Shown: piece by piece, positions 8,006-14,705 of the stretch
Numbering within the stretch: position 1 is the first letter of the stretch
How the letters are laid out: every line of letters starts with the position of its first letter
Assembly (NCBI RefSeq): GCF_000429125.1
Contig: NZ_KE386850.1
Location: 145,940 to 209,939 of the forward strand
Length of the DNA: 64,000 bases
Reading direction: 5' to 3'
Source of the DNA: Aequorivita capsosiphonis DSM 23843
GTDB taxonomy: Bacteria > Bacteroidota > Bacteroidia > Flavobacteriales > Flavobacteriaceae
Position numbers and translations under genes: made by a program
Notes under the pieces: generated by a model
Seen by the model: the letters and a program-made list of their open reading frames with translations, nothing else
Told to the model about the DNA's origin: nothing
Databases searched by the model: none

Positions 8006-9347
8006 TAATATTGCTGTAGGATTAGACATTGGGACAACCAAGATAGTTGCCATGATTGGAAGAAGAAACGATTATGGAAAAATGGAGGTCTTAGGAATAG
8101 GGAAAGCGAAAAGCCTCGGGGTTCACCGTGGGGTTGTAAACAATATTACCCAAACTATTCAGTCTATCCAACAAGCAGTGCAAGATGCAGAAACATCTTC
8201 AGGTATGAAGATAAAAGAGGTTGTTGTAGGCATTGCAGGGCAGCATATACGCAGTCTACAACACAGTGATTACATTACACGTCAAGATGGAGAAGAAGTG
8301 ATTACAGAAGAGGATATAGAAAAACTCTGTAATCAGGTTCATAAGTTGGTTATGCTCCCGGGCGAGGAAATATTACACGTGCTTCCGCAAGACTTTAAAG
8401 TGGATAGCCAAGCCGAAGTTAAGGAGCCTATTGGAATGTACGGAGCGCGATTGGAAGCAAATTTCCACGTGGTTGTAGGTCAGGTTTCCTCCATTAGAAA
8501 TGTTGGTAGATGTATAAAAAGCGCTGGATTGGAGCTTTCGGCGATTACGCTGGAACCTTTGGCTTCTGCGAGAGCAGTTTTGAGTCAAGAGGAAAAGGAG
8601 GCGGGTGTTGCGCTAGTTGATATTGGTGGTGGAACTACAGATTTAGCCATTTTTAAAGATGGAATTATTCGTCATACTGCAGTGATACCTTTCGGTGGAA
8701 ATGTGATTACTGATGACATTAAAGAGGGATGCTCCATTATTGAAAAGCAGGCGGAACTTTTAAAAATAAAATTTGGTTCTGCATGGCCAGGGGAGAACAA
8801 GGATAATGAAATAGTTTCCATTCCTGGTCTTCGTGGAAGAGAGCCCAAAGAAATCAGCTTAAAGAATTTGTCTAAAATAATCCATGCGCGCGTCATTGAG
8901 ATTATCGAGCAGGTTTATATGGAAATTAAGAATTACGGGCACGAGGAGCAAAAAAAGAAACTTATTGCTGGAATAGTTCTAACTGGTGGCGGGGCGCAGC
9001 TTCAGCATATTAAACAATTGGTAGAATATATTACAGGCATGGATACTCGCATAGGTTATCCCAATGAACATTTAGCTGGTGATAGCGATCCTGAAACTAC
9101 GAGTCCAATGTATGCTACTGCGGTAGGATTAGTGCTAAACAGTTTGGAGAGCAAAGGAAAATCCTCTCTTATGAAACGTTTTCCAACAGAGGAAACCAAG
9201 AAAGAGGAGGATGAGAAAATAGCTTCGGAGGCAACTACACATAAAGAAGTAGAAGAAGAAATTAAAGAAGAGGAACCAAAAGACCGAAAACGATTTTTCG
9301 ATAAGTGGGCGGAGAAGTTTAAGGAATTTTTGGATAACGCTGAGTAA
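7995..9347 (+). CDS. ftsA: Cell division actin homologue FtsA
   Basis: FtsA is the actin-fold ATPase that anchors FtsZ to the membrane. From the ATG at 7995 the protein has 450 aa: phosphate-1 loop GLDIGTTK (9-16), the 1C subdomain that replaces actin's 2B, phosphate-2 loop DIGGGTTDLA, the adenosine loop LTGGGAQL, a charged Glu/Lys-rich linker, and a C-terminal amphipathic helix FFDKWAEKFKEFL that fits the membrane-targeting sequence of the family. A TTG at 7974 would add seven residues, but ATG is preferred. The start overlaps the ftsQ stop; ftsZ follows after 93 bp. Confidence 0.96.
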   Translation: MENDNIAVGLDIGTTKIVAMIGRRNDYGKMEVLGIGKAKSLGVHRGVVNNITQTIQSIQQAVQDAETSSGMKIKEVVVGIAGQHIRSLQHSDYITRQDGEEVITEEDIEKLCNQVHKLVMLPGEEILHVLPQDFKVDSQAEVKEPIGMYGARLEANFHVVVGQVSSIRNVGRCIKSAGLELSAITLEPLASARAVLSQEEKEAGVALVDIGGGTTDLAIFKDGIIRHTAVIPFGGNVITDDIKEGCSIIEKQAELLKIKFGSAWPGENKDNEIVSIPGLRGREPKEISLKNLSKIIHARVIEIIEQVYMEIKNYGHEEQKKKLIAGIVLTGGGAQLQHIKQLVEYITGMDTRIGYPNEHLAGDSDPETTSPMYATAVGLVLNSLESKGKSSLMKRFPTEETKKEEDEKIASEATTHKEVEEEIKEEEPKDRKRFFDKWAEKFKEFLDNAE

Positions 9348-9360
9348 AAAGATATTCAGT

Positions 9361-9376
9361 CCCGATAGCTATCGTG
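9361..9376. repeat. Dispersed palindrome CCCGATAGCTATCG
   Basis: A copy of a short palindrome (core CGATAGCTATCG) lies in the ftsA-ftsZ gap. Two more copies occur in this window, at 12552-12567 (perfect arms, CCCGAT/ATCGGG) and 43817-43833 after infA. All three are intergenic. Such palindromes are scattered through many flavobacterial genomes as far as I recall. Confidence 0.6.
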
Positions 9377-9440
9377 AGTGGCAGTATTCAGTAAATAAGG
9401 TAAAGAAAAATAAAAAAAATTGCAATAAAAAATAATAATT

Positions 9441-11414
9441 ATGAGCAGCAACACAGAATTTGATAACATTTCATTCGATCTGCCCAAAAACCAATCCAAC
9501 GTGATTAAGGTGATTGGTGTAGGGGGTGGCGGAAGTAACGCAATTAACCATATGTTCACTCAGGGCATAAAAGGAGTTGACTTTGTAATCTGCAACACAG
9601 ATTCCCAGGCATTGGAAAACAGCCCTGTGCCCGTTAAAATACAATTGGGCGTTTCCTTAACAGAAGGCTTAGGCGCTGGGGCAAACCCAATGGTGGGTGA
9701 GCAATCTGCCGTGGAAAGTATGGAAGAAATTCGCAGCATGCTTACCACGAATACGAAAATGATTTTTATTACCGCCGGCATGGGCGGTGGTACAGGTACA
9801 GGTGCGGCGCCAATTATTGCAAAGATGGCAAAGGATATGGACATTCTTACAGTTGGAATTGTAACGATACCATTTCAATTTGAAGGAAAAACTAGAAATG
9901 AACAGGCACATATTGGGGTTGAAAAGCTACGCGCAAATGTGGATTCATTGGTGGTAATCAACAATAATAAACTGCGCGACGTTTATGGAAACCTAGGTTT
10001 TAAAGCCGGTTTTTCAAAAGCTGATGAAGTTTTGGCAACTGCTGCTCGTGGTATCGCTGAAGTTATAACGCATCACTATACGCAAAACATTGACCTTCGC
10101 GATGCCAAAACAGTGCTTTCAAATAGTGGAACAGCCATCATGGGAAGTTCTATTGCTTCGGGTGCTAACAGAGCAAAAGAGGGAATTGCCAGAGCATTGG
10201 ACTCTCCCTTGTTAAACGACAACAAAATAAAAGGTGCTAAAAACGTCTTGCTGCTTATCGTTTCTGGTTCCGATGAAATTACCATCGACGAAATTGGTGA
10301 AATCAGTGACCACATTCAAAATGAAGCGGGACACAGTGCAAATATTATTATGGGTGTTGGCGAAGAGGAAAGCTTGGAAGGTTCAATCTCCATAACTGTT
10401 ATTGCAACAGGCTTTAACTTTGAGCAACAAAACGAAATAGTAAATACTGAAACTAAAAAAATAATACACACGCTGGAAGACGAGCAAAAAGCCGAACAGG
10501 ACTTAACTCCGAAAGCTTCTGCAACTTCTGTGCGATTACCTGAAGCACCAATAAAAACGCTGCCTAAAGCCGAAGCTCCCGTTGTAAAACACACTTTGTT
10601 TGATACGGAAGAGGAAGAAGTGGAAGAAAAACCGCCTTTTGAGGGTTATATAGAAACTACCGAACTTCTAAAATCGCTTAATATTTCCTATAAAGAAGTA
10701 CAGGCAAAAAAGACTGAGGAATTTGACCAAGTTGAAGTTAATAAAATAAACGTCAATGAATTTGTTATCATCGAGGCGCCAAAAAAGGAAGAAGTAAGTA
10801 AGCCAGAAGTAGCTGCCAATGAAAGTGATGAACAGATATTAATGTTTGATCTTCCTATAAATCCAACTCCGAAAAAAGCTGCGGATAGTGAGAAAAGAGA
10901 AGATACTAATTTTTTTAATTTGAGTGAAATTGAAGTTCAGGATCACGTTGAAGTTGTACCTGTTACGGAAGTTTCAAATGATGGAATAAAGCGTTACAGT
11001 TTAGACGATTATCAAGAAGTAGAAGATCGTTTAAACAGTGCAAAGCCTTCAAAAGCTGAAATAGAGGAAATAGATGAAGAAGTAGCATTCGAAAAAAGAA
11101 CGCTTTCAAAACCTGAAGTTGACGAAGCTGCTACTCCAGAAACGGAGGTTGATCCCTTAAATTCACCAATTTCAAAATTGTTGATAGAGCGCACGGAGGA
11201 ACGCAAGAGAAAAATGAAGGAGTTTAATTATAAGTTTAAAAACAGTCCTTCCCGTATAGACGAAATAGAAAAACAACCGGCTTACAAGCGTATGGGGATT
11301 GATTTGAATGAGACTAAAAACGAATCAAATGTTTCGCGTACTTCCGTGAATACAGATGATGACGGAATTGAATTGCGTAAAAACAATTCATTTTTACACG
11401 ACAATGTAGACTAA
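9441..11414 (+). CDS. ftsZ: Cell division tubulin homologue FtsZ
   Basis: FtsZ polymerises into the Z ring. Residues 1-330 are the tubulin-like GTPase: GVGGGGSNAI (26-35), tubulin signature GGGTGTG (115-121), NNNKLRD, and the C-terminal subdomain ending near VIATGF. Then comes an unusually long acidic and proline/lysine-rich linker of about 280 residues, and a C-terminal KQPAYKRMGI motif near residue 611 that probably is the conserved FtsA/membrane-protein binding peptide, followed by a 40-residue tail. At 657 aa it is far longer than E. coli FtsZ (383), which is usual for Flavobacteriia. It ends the dcw cluster and is followed by an intrinsic terminator. Confidence 0.97.
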   Translation: MSSNTEFDNISFDLPKNQSNVIKVIGVGGGGSNAINHMFTQGIKGVDFVICNTDSQALENSPVPVKIQLGVSLTEGLGAGANPMVGEQSAVESMEEIRSMLTTNTKMIFITAGMGGGTGTGAAPIIAKMAKDMDILTVGIVTIPFQFEGKTRNEQAHIGVEKLRANVDSLVVINNNKLRDVYGNLGFKAGFSKADEVLATAARGIAEVITHHYTQNIDLRDAKTVLSNSGTAIMGSSIASGANRAKEGIARALDSPLLNDNKIKGAKNVLLLIVSGSDEITIDEIGEISDHIQNEAGHSANIIMGVGEEESLEGSISITVIATGFNFEQQNEIVNTETKKIIHTLEDEQKAEQDLTPKASATSVRLPEAPIKTLPKAEAPVVKHTLFDTEEEEVEEKPPFEGYIETTELLKSLNISYKEVQAKKTEEFDQVEVNKINVNEFVIIEAPKKEEVSKPEVAANESDEQILMFDLPINPTPKKAADSEKREDTNFFNLSEIEVQDHVEVVPVTEVSNDGIKRYSLDDYQEVEDRLNSAKPSKAEIEEIDEEVAFEKRTLSKPEVDEAATPETEVDPLNSPISKLLIERTEERKRKMKEFNYKFKNSPSRIDEIEKQPAYKRMGIDLNETKNESNVSRTSVNTDDDGIELRKNNSFLHDNVD

Positions 11415-11438
11415 ATCGCAGTTTTTCACTTAGAGCGG

Positions 11439-11471
11439 GCCCGAATTTCAGTAATGATTTCGGGCTTTTTT
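11439..11471 (+). terminator. Intrinsic terminator of the dcw cluster
   Basis: GCCCGAA (11439-11445) pairs with TTCGGGC (11459-11465), followed directly by six T residues. It lies 24 bp after the ftsZ stop and separates ftsZ from yqeY. Confidence 0.85.
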
Positions 11472-11536
11472 ATTATTTCTTTATTGGAGCGCGTAATTCT
11501 AAGATTTAAGTGTTTCGCATTTCCCGTTAATTCAGT

Positions 11537-11544
11537 ATCTTCGC
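11537..11544 (+). promoter_or_regulatory. Probable promoter -7 box of yqeY
   Basis: TATCTTCG matches the Bacteroidota -7 consensus TAnnTTTG at all but one position and lies 20 bp upstream of the yqeY ATG, after the terminator. No clear -33 TTG was seen at the expected distance. Confidence 0.45.
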
Positions 11545-11564
11545 ACTCTATAAAAAACAGAAAG

Positions 11565-12014
11565 ATGAGCTTACAAGAAAAGGTAATGGAAGCGATGAAA
11601 GCCGCGATGAAAGCTAAAGATACGCAGTCCTTGGAAGCATTGCGATCTGTTAAATCTGCCTTGCTTTTGGCACAGACAGAATCAGGTTCAAAAGTGGAGT
11701 TGAGTGAGGAGGACGAAATAAAGTTGTTGCAGAAACAAGTAAAACAGCGAAGAGATAGTGCTGCAATTTACACCGATCAAAATCGTGCAGATCTTGCCGA
11801 GCCAGAATTGGCTCAAGCCAAAGTAATTGAGCAGTTTTTACCGGAACAATTAAGTACAGAAGAAGTAAGTAAACTCATTGAAGAAATAATCGCTGAAACC
11901 GGTGCCTCTTCTATGGCAGACATGGGAAAGGTAATGGGATTGGCAAGTGCTAAATTAGCAGGAAAAGCCGATGGCAAAACTATTTCGACAGTAGTGAAAT
12001 CTATGCTTTCTTAG
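11565..12014 (+). CDS. GatB/YqeY domain-containing protein
   Basis: The 149-aa protein consists of a single GatB/YqeY domain, the tRNA-interacting helical domain found at the C-terminus of the amidotransferase subunit GatB and as the stand-alone protein YqeY. Its molecular role is not settled. Recognisable stretches are MKAKDTQSLEALRSVKSAL near the N-terminus, KQRRDSAAIY, and the C-terminal GKVMGLASAKLAGKADG. The ATG at 11565 is preferred to an upstream GTG-type extension (from 11454), because that extension would run through the terminator and promoter. A tRNA gene follows 26 bp downstream. Confidence 0.9.
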   Translation: MSLQEKVMEAMKAAMKAKDTQSLEALRSVKSALLLAQTESGSKVELSEEDEIKLLQKQVKQRRDSAAIYTDQNRADLAEPELAQAKVIEQFLPEQLSTEEVSKLIEEIIAETGASSMADMGKVMGLASAKLAGKADGKTISTVVKSMLS

Positions 12015-12040
12015 AAAGAATTAATTAAGTTATTTTAAAT

Positions 12041-12114
12041 GGCCCAGTGGCGCAACTGAATAGCGCATCAGATTTCGGCTCTGAGGGTTGGGGGTTTGAA
12101 TCCCTTCTGGGTCA
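12041..12114 (+). tRNA. tRNA-Arg (anticodon TCG)
   Basis: A full cloverleaf can be drawn: acceptor GGCCCAG/CTGGGTC, D stem GCGC/GCGC, anticodon stem TCAGA/TCTGA around loop TTTCGGC (anticodon TCG at 12075-12077, reads CGA), T stem with loop TTTGAAT, discriminator A at 12114. The 3' CCA is not encoded. Two normally invariant bases differ: position 19 of the D loop is A, not G (12059), and position 56 of the T loop is T, not C (12097). Together they could form an A19-U56 pair in place of G19-C56. A strong terminator follows. Confidence 0.92.
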
Positions 12115-12120
12115 CTAAAA

Positions 12121-12150
12121 AAAAGTCTTGTTTTTACAAGACTTTTTTTA
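12121..12150 (+). terminator. Intrinsic terminator after tRNA-Arg
   Basis: AGTCTTGT (12124-12131) pairs with ACAAGACT (12136-12143) around TTTT; the A-run before and the T-run after the stem extend the pairing and make it work in both directions. Confidence 0.85.
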
Positions 12151-12159
12151 TATTACACT

Positions 12160-12402
12160 ATGTATTATGTCTATATTTTAAATAGTCAAAAGGATGGAAG
12201 GCTTTACAAAGGTCTAACAGATAATCTAGAAAAACGAGTGCATCAGCATAATCTAGGGCAGAATAAATCAACCAAAGGTTTCTTGCCATGGTCATTAGCT
12301 TACTATGAGGAGTTTCAAACTAGAATAGAAACTAGAGCTCGAGAAAAATACTTTAAGTCTGGCGAGGGGAGAGAATTTCTGAAAGGTAAATTAAATTTGT
12401 AA
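12160..12402 (+). CDS. Small GIY-YIG nuclease domain protein (URI type)
   Basis: The 80-aa protein is a stand-alone GIY-YIG domain: MYYVYIL at residues 1-7 and LYKGLTDNLEKRV at 15-27 form the GIY and YIG strands with the following arginine helix, and the acidic metal-binding residue is probably the Glu of the RAREKYFK helix near 62. This fold is found in UvrC, homing endonucleases and many small proteins; the cellular role of this subfamily is unknown. It sits 10 bp after the tRNA terminator and is followed by a decayed tRNA copy, a setting that suggests a tRNA-linked selfish or mobile origin. It has no promoter that I can identify. Confidence 0.85.
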   Translation: MYYVYILNSQKDGRLYKGLTDNLEKRVHQHNLGQNKSTKGFLPWSLAYYEEFQTRIETRAREKYFKSGEGREFLKGKLNL

Positions 12403-12414
12403 TTATATAGAATA

Positions 12415-12480
12415 GTAAAGCTACGCAACTGAATAGCGTATCAGACCTGCCTGCCGGCAGGCAGATCCCTTCGCGGTCAC
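12415..12480 (+). pseudogene. Decayed copy of tRNA-Arg interrupted by a palindrome
   Basis: CGCAACTGAATAGCG (12424-12438) is identical to bases 12051-12065 of the real tRNA, and ATCAGA (12440-12445) also matches. The anticodon and variable region are replaced by a CCTGCC/GGCAGG palindrome (12446-12464), and ATCCCTT plus GGTCAC (12465-12480) match the 3' end of the tRNA. It cannot fold as a tRNA. The A at D-loop position 19 is shared with the intact copy, so the duplication followed that change. Confidence 0.8.
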
Positions 12481-12487
12481 GAATATA

Positions 12488-12543
12488 TGAAAAAGCTGTA
12501 CATCAAATCAAGCTCGCTTGAATTTGTAAGTACAGCTTTTTCA
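12488..12543 (+). terminator. Long hairpin after the tRNA remnant, terminator-like
   Basis: TGAAAAAGCTGTAC (12488-12501) and GTACAGCTTTTTCA (12530-12543) form a perfect 14-bp stem whose upper part ends in a T-run on the plus strand and an A-run at its foot. The loop holds a nested TCAAG/CTTGA hairpin. It stands where the terminator of the lost tRNA copy would be. Confidence 0.6.
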
Positions 12544-12780
12544 TTTTCGACCCCGATAGTTATCGGGAGGAGCTTTGAGGGCTGCGCGTAGTGAATCCCT
12601 TCGTGTACGTTTTTCGGGTCAAGCCCAATTGTTGTGTTTATGCAAAAATATCCATCAAGACCTTACAGGTTTTTTCAAACCTGTAAGGTTTAAACAGAAG
12701 ACCAACGATTTGAATTTGTAACTACAGCTAGTTCATTTTCAAAGCAAAGATTTGTGAGATGGGCACTGCGAATCCTTTCT
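12518..12780 (+). repeat. Degenerate ~190-bp tandem duplication with tRNA 3'-end traces
   Basis: TTGAATTTGTAAGTACAGC...CATTTTCGA at 12518-12550 recurs as TTGAATTTGTAACTACAGC...CATTTTCAA at 12710-12742, offset 192 bp. Each copy is followed by a trace of the tRNA-Arg 3' half: GCTTTGAGGGCTG...GTGAATCCCTT (12572-12602), and more weakly GTGAGATGGG...GAATCCTTT (12754-12778). The first copy contains the palindrome CCCGATAGTTATCGGG (12552-12567). The gene-poor stretch 12403-12973 otherwise shows only the hairpin at 12660 and an AT-rich leader. Confidence 0.6.
12660..12689. repeat. Hairpin CCTTACAGGTTT/AAACCTGTAAGG
   Basis: A 13-bp perfect stem with a 4-nt loop (arms 12660-12672 and 12677-12689). It is a sibling of the CCTGACAGGTTT hairpin after carA (50699-50731), so this element type occurs at least twice in the window. 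Only a short T-run is present, inside the loop. Confidence 0.6.
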
Positions 12781-12973
12781 TGAATTACATCAGTTTAGAA
12801 CTCACTCAAAATTCTTTAGATTTACTTTTTTTCACCAACCGCCTTTCCCAAATAAAAAGATGCGTTTTTGCAACCCATTAAAAATGTGTTAATTAAGGCA
12901 ATGTTAATATTAATTATGCGCAACAATTCTTAACTTGAATCTCCAAAAAAAGTTTAACAAAAATGCAAAAATC

Positions 12974-13339
12974 ATGTTTACAATCATCAATGGACTTCCT
13001 GAGGATATCTTGGGAGTTGTTATTTCCGGAAAAATCACTAAAGAAGATTACGACCAGCTCAATCCATTATTGGAGAAGCACAAAATGATGCACGGTAGCA
13101 TTAAATTCTTTGTTGAAATTGAAGAGTTGAATTATACTGCCAAAGCTATGTGGGCAGATTTAAAAACGGGACTTCATTACTGGGGAAATATAAAAACCAT
13201 TGCCATTGTAACCGACAAAGAATGGCTAGAAAAATTCATGGAAGCCTTTGCTGTGGTTATTCCGGGAATGAAGATAAGAGGCTTTGCACTAAGCGAGAGA
13301 CAACAAGCTTTGGAGTGGTTAAAAGAACAAGAAGACTAA
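12974..13339 (+). CDS. STAS/SEC14-like (SpoIIAA-like) domain protein
   Basis: The 121-aa protein fits the SpoIIAA-like family with a STAS/SEC14-type alpha/beta fold: MFTIINGLPEDILGVVISGK at the N-terminus, then the conserved KEDYDQLNPLLE helix, KFFVEIEELN strand, WADLKTGLHYW and the IAIVTDKEWLE strand-helix unit. Members are small cytoplasmic proteins of unknown function; some are thought to bind lipids or nucleotides. I chose ATG at 12974; a TTG at 12935 would add 13 lysine-rich residues that do not belong to the domain. It is monocistronic and convergent with the next gene, with only 15 bp between the stops. Confidence 0.8.
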   Translation: MFTIINGLPEDILGVVISGKITKEDYDQLNPLLEKHKMMHGSIKFFVEIEELNYTAKAMWADLKTGLHYWGNIKTIAIVTDKEWLEKFMEAFAVVIPGMKIRGFALSERQQALEWLKEQED

Positions 13340-13354
13340 CGAGGTTTTTGTTTT

Positions 13355-13798
13355 CTAAACTCCAAATTGTTTCAGATGATGATCCAAATGTTTGTATTGC
13401 ATCTGGCCCCATTGCTGTTTTGTGAAATATCCAAAACCAGGATGGGCTTTCCATTCTTTCCGTTTCTTTTGACCCTCAACTTCATCCAATAAGGCTTTTA
13501 GGTTACGCTTTTCAGTATTAAAATCTCTCGGTTCGCTTTCCTTTAAAAACTTCGCGGTTGGCAAATTCTTTCGATAAGGAGTATCGTTATAAAGTATTTT
13601 CTTAAAGAACAACTTGGCCAATATATTTGGTTTTAGTCCATAATCATTCTTCTCCAGCATAATATTGAAAGTTCCTTGGCAGTGGTGCAGCATTTGACCA
13701 ACAGCCATCTTGCCCCATTGCTTTTCTGAATTTTCGGAAAGCAGATTAATTCTATCTTTTATTTCAGAATAAGCTTCCGGATCAAAAAGTGATTTCAT
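13355..13798 (-). CDS. DUF1569 family protein (DinB-like fold)
   Basis: The 147-aa protein matches DUF1569, related to the DinB/YfiT four-helix metal-binding group. Visible signatures are WGKMAVGQMLHHCQ near residue 28-41, with the helix-borne histidines, and the C-terminal HPGFGYFTKQQWGQMQYKH followed by LDHHLKQF. In DinB-like proteins three histidines bind a metal; here the HH pair and the C-terminal histidines are candidates. No reaction is known. It is transcribed alone on the minus strand; the gap to radC (205 bp) would hold divergent promoters. Confidence 0.8.
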   Translation of the reverse strand: MKSLFDPEAYSEIKDRINLLSENSEKQWGKMAVGQMLHHCQGTFNIMLEKNDYGLKPNILAKLFFKKILYNDTPYRKNLPTAKFLKESEPRDFNTEKRNLKALLDEVEGQKKRKEWKAHPGFGYFTKQQWGQMQYKHLDHHLKQFGV

Positions 13799-14003
13799 TT
13801 TCTCAGGGTTTAAATTTGCTGTACTAAATATATGTAATAAATCTAGAAGTGGAAAGTCGCGGAATGTGATTTCTACTAAATCTATTTTTCACGCAAAACC
13901 GCTGCTGATGAATTCCTGGTAAAACATACGAGAAAGCTTTATTTCTTGGAATTTGGATTTTGTGTTTTGGAAATTAACTATCTTTAAGAAAATTGATTCT
14001 ACT

Positions 14004-14699
14004 ATGGAAGAAAATAATTCATTTTCCATAAAAAATTGGAACGAAGACGACCGCCCTCGCGAAAAGATGTTGCTAAAGGGCCGTGTTGCATTAAGCGATG
14101 CTGAACTTGTAGCGATTCTGATTGGTTCTGGTAGCAGGAACGAAAGTGCCGTATCCTTGAGTCAGCGTATTTTGGCTTCCGTAGATAATAATTTAAGCGA
14201 ATTGGGCAGGCTTTCAATTGCGGCATTAATGGAGTTTAAAGGTATTGGGGAGGCAAAGGCCATCAGCATTGCAGCGGCTACAGAACTCGGCCGAAGAAGA
14301 AGAACGGGAGAGGCTTTGGAACGAAAAAAGATCACTTCCAGTAATTCCGTTTTTGAATTTATACAACCCATTATTGGCGAACTTCCACACGAGGAATTTT
14401 GGATACTCTATTTAAATAATTCAAATAAAGTGATAAGAAACGTTCAACTCAGTAAGGGTGGCATCACCGGAACTGTGGTAGATGTTCGCTTAGCTTTTAA
14501 GGAAGCGCTTCAAATTGGTGCGGTTGGAATTATTTTGGCTCATAACCATCCTTCAGGTACTTTAAAACCTAGCCAAGCAGATATTCAATTAACAAAAAAA
14601 CTAAAAATTGCAGGCGACAGCTTAGACATAAAAGTGCTTGATCACCTTATAATTACTGAAAAAGCGTATTTTAGCTTTGCCGATGAAAATATGTTGTAA
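14004..14699 (+). CDS. radC: RadC family protein (JAB1/MPN domain)
   Basis: The 231-aa protein has an N-terminal helical part with a helix-hairpin-helix motif (FKGIGEAKAISIAAATELGRR) and a C-terminal JAB/MPN domain with the metal motif AHNHPSGTLKPSQAD (His-x-His and Asp ligands). Despite the name a role in DNA repair is doubtful, and the family's biochemical activity is unproven. ATG 14004 is preferred to a TTG at 13953, because the N-terminus MEENNSFSIKNWNEDDRPREK then matches the usual RadC start. The next gene starts 6 bp after the stop, so they are probably co-transcribed. Confidence 0.9.
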   Translation: MEENNSFSIKNWNEDDRPREKMLLKGRVALSDAELVAILIGSGSRNESAVSLSQRILASVDNNLSELGRLSIAALMEFKGIGEAKAISIAAATELGRRRRTGEALERKKITSSNSVFEFIQPIIGELPHEEFWILYLNNSNKVIRNVQLSKGGITGTVVDVRLAFKEALQIGAVGIILAHNHPSGTLKPSQADIQLTKKLKIAGDSLDIKVLDHLIITEKAYFSFADENML

Positions 14700-14705
14700 C
14701 CCACT

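Noticed and set aside
11454-11564. N-terminal extension of the YqeY protein
   Set aside because: It would translate the ftsZ terminator and the promoter; the YqeY domain starts directly at ATG 11565.
12403-12973. Integrated mobile island at the tRNA
   Set aside because: No integrase, no clean att direct repeat and only one small gene; kept only as tRNA-copy decay with a possible selfish nuclease.
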